Assembly: GCA_945861175.1 (NCBI GenBank)
Contig: CAMATR010000063.1
Coordinates: forward strand, 1-7,822
DNA: 7,822 nt
Source: Chitinophaga pinensis
GTDB taxonomy: Bacteria > Bacteroidota > Bacteroidia > Flavobacteriales_D > Crocinitomicaceae
Direction: 5' to 3'
The position numbers were made by a program, and so were the translations under genes. The notes beneath the pieces were generated by a model, which saw only the letters and a program-made list of their open reading frames with translations, ran no database searches and was not told the origin of the DNA. This document shows, piece after piece, positions 6,125-7,822 of the stretch; position 1 is the first letter of the stretch, and every line of letters begins with the position of its first letter.

Positions 6125-7822
6125 TCAGCTCAATCCTTTCGTGCGCAGCAGTTCTTCTAAAGATTCAATATCTGAAAAAAGTACTTCTCTCGCTTTACTT
6201 CCTTGGAATGCACCAATTATTCCCATTGCTTCCAACTGATCAACAATGCGCCCTGCACGATTGTATCCAAGTTTTAATTTTCTTTGAAGTAAACTTGCAG
6301 ATCCTTGTTGATTTAGAATAACAATCCTTGCAGCATCGGCAAACATTGGATCAATATCATTCAAGTCAATATCGCCATTTCCTTCGCCACCTTCACCAAC
6401 ATATTCCGGTAACAAGAAAGCCTCTGGATAAGCGCGTTGATCACCAATGAACGAACAAATGTCTTCAACTTCAGGAGTATCTACAAAACCACACTGTAAT
6501 CTTTTTAAGTCTGAACCAGTTGAAATAAGCATATCACCGCGCCCAATAAGCTGGTCTGCTCCGGATGCATCCAATATTGTACGTGAATCGATCTTGGATA
6601 ATACACGGAAAGCAATTCGTGCAGGGAAATTTGCCTTAATCATCCCAGTGATTACATTAACAGAAGGACGCTGAGTTGCTACGATTAAGTGAATACCAAC
6701 TGCACGAGCCAACTGAGCAATGCGAGCTATAGGATGCTCGACTTCTTTTCCAGCAGTCATTATTAAATCTGCGAATTCATCTATTAATACAACAATGTAT
6801 GGAAGGTATTTATGCCCTTTTTCTGGATTGAGTCGACGAGCAATAAATTTTACATTGTATTCTTTGATTGTCCTGCACCCAGCATCTTTCAATAACGCGT
6901 AGCGGTCATCCATTTCTATACAGAGTGAATTGAGGGTATTCACAACTTTAGAAGTATCTGTTATAATTGCATCCTCTTCACCAGGAAGTTTTGCCAGAAA
7001 ATGCCGTTCAATTTTATTGAAAAGTGTTAATTCAACCTTTTTTGGATCTACAAGAACAAATTTAACTTGAGAGGGGTGTTTTTTGTAAAGTAATGAGATC
7101 AATATGGCATTTAATCCAACTGATTTACCTTGACCTGTTGCACCGGCAACAAGAAGGTGAGGCATTTTTGTTAAATCGAATACAAATGTTTCATTTGTAA
7201 TCGTTTTCCCCATAACAATTGGAAGCTCAGCATCTGAATTCTGAAATTTCTCTGAGGCAATTAGTGAGCGCATGCTGACCATTTCTGGATTCGAATTAGG
7301 CACCTCTATACCAATAGTTCCTTTACCCGGTATTGGTGCAATTATGCGAATTCCAAGTGCACTTAAACTCAAGGCAATATCATCTTCAAGATTTTTGATT
7401 TTCGATATTCGAACTCCAGGTGCTGGTACAATTTCATAAAGGGTCACTGTTGGACCAACAGTTGCTTTAATTTTATCAATGTCTATTTTATAGTGCGACA
7501 AGGTCTCAACAATTCTGTTTTTATTGTCTTCAAGTTCTTGCTTGTTAACAGAGACGCCATTGCTACCGTAATCTTTCAATAAATCAATAGATGGTAAAAC
7601 ATAACTAGCAAGATCCAGTTTAGGATCATAGTCACCGTATTCTTTTCGTAAATCATTCAGATCATCTTCATCCAATGTCACATCACTTTCAGCTACATCA
7701 AATGAGAAGTCACTATCTATGGGTTCATTTTCAACAACTAGATTTTCTGGTTCTATAGATTCACTTATATCAAAAACAATTCCGCTCTCTTTTGGTTCTT
7801 GACGAATTGTTACAATTAATTC
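6125..7822 (-). CDS. ftsK: DNA translocase FtsK, C-terminal part
   Basis: The frame is open to the right edge, giving the last 565 residues before a TGA stop; the start and the expected N-terminal membrane domain lie outside. The GTG at 7681 is internal, since the 47 codons upstream of it are also open. Residues 1-60 are an acidic, Ser/Asp/Glu-rich linker. The alpha domain follows, then the RecA-like motor with Walker A GATGQGKS (227-234; bases 7121-7144), Walker B VVLIDEFADL (344-353) and VATQRPSV (381-388). The last part, from DPMFADAARIVI (about 491) to the end, is the winged-helix gamma domain, which in this family recognises oriented chromosome sequences (KOPS-like) and contacts XerD. 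FtsK pumps DNA at the division septum to resolve chromosome dimers and clear the terminus. All key ATPase motifs are intact. Confidence 0.96.
   Translation of the reverse strand, partial: ELIVTIRQEPKESGIVFDISESIEPENLVVENEPIDSDFSFDVAESDVTLDEDDLNDLRKEYGDYDPKLDLASYVLPSIDLLKDYGSNGVSVNKQELEDNKNRIVETLSHYKIDIDKIKATVGPTVTLYEIVPAPGVRISKIKNLEDDIALSLSALGIRIIAPIPGKGTIGIEVPNSNPEMVSMRSLIASEKFQNSDAELPIVMGKTITNETFVFDLTKMPHLLVAGATGQGKSVGLNAILISLLYKKHPSQVKFVLVDPKKVELTLFNKIERHFLAKLPGEEDAIITDTSKVVNTLNSLCIEMDDRYALLKDAGCRTIKEYNVKFIARRLNPEKGHKYLPYIVVLIDEFADLIMTAGKEVEHPIARIAQLARAVGIHLIVATQRPSVNVITGMIKANFPARIAFRVLSKIDSRTILDASGADQLIGRGDMLISTGSDLKRLQCGFVDTPEVEDICSFIGDQRAYPEAFLLPEYVGEGGEGNGDIDLNDIDPMFADAARIVILNQQGSASLLQRKLKLGYNRAGRIVDQLEAMGIIGAFQGSKAREVLFSDIESLEELLRTKGLS

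Noticed and set aside
6054..6902. Plus-strand ORFs of 60-79 codons over ftsK and its downstream gap
   Set aside because: They are antisense to conserved FtsK motifs, show no family resemblance and have no promoter.
6125..7681. A complete gene starting at the GTG at 7681
   Set aside because: The same frame is open for 47 more codons to the window edge, with acidic linker sequence typical of FtsK, and an FtsK lacking its membrane domain is unlikely.
1..7822. CRISPR array, phage, defence island, tRNA or insertion sequence
   Set aside because: No regularly spaced repeats, transposase or integrase motifs, or cloverleaf-like sequences were seen; the genes are housekeeping or envelope functions.

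Overview
The window looks like chromosomal DNA from a Bacteroidota bacterium, most likely a member of the Flavobacteriales. It is AT-rich. Its start sites lack good Shine-Dalgarno sequences, and -7 boxes of the Bacteroidota type (TAnnTTTG) lie just upstream of genes. The FabI and M14 peptidase sequences also read like Bacteroidota versions. The genus cannot be fixed from this window alone.

Layout from left to right. (1) Bases 1-321, plus strand: the 3' end of a metallo-beta-lactamase-fold hydrolase. (2) Bases 368-2339, minus strand: a two-gene unit. A membrane-anchored protein that may have a lysozyme-like fold starts at a GTG codon and overlaps by 11 bases a secreted protein of the phosphodiester glycosidase (NAGPA/DUF2233) family. 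(3) Bases 2421-3329, plus strand: a self-contained fabI gene for enoyl-ACP reductase, with a good promoter, a short leader and a strong intrinsic terminator. (4) Bases 3330-3574: a spacer with no recognisable gene. (5) Bases 3575-6043, minus strand: a secreted M14-type zinc carboxypeptidase with a C-terminal glutamine-amidotransferase-like domain. (6) Bases 6125-7822, minus strand: the C-terminal 565 residues of the DNA translocase FtsK; its start lies beyond the right edge.

The genes are housekeeping and cell-envelope functions: fatty-acid synthesis, chromosome segregation at division, extracytoplasmic peptide hydrolysis and probable glycan or glycoside hydrolysis. There is no sign of a mobile element, phage, CRISPR array, defence system, tRNA or rRNA. 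I found no convincing new biological system. The points most worth a second look are the compact control region between ftsK and the peptidase gene (a long inverted repeat containing the -7 box and three copies of TGAGTTTA), a possible 14-codon leader ORF coupled to the GTG start of the lysozyme-like gene, and the overlapping pair of envelope hydrolase-like genes.
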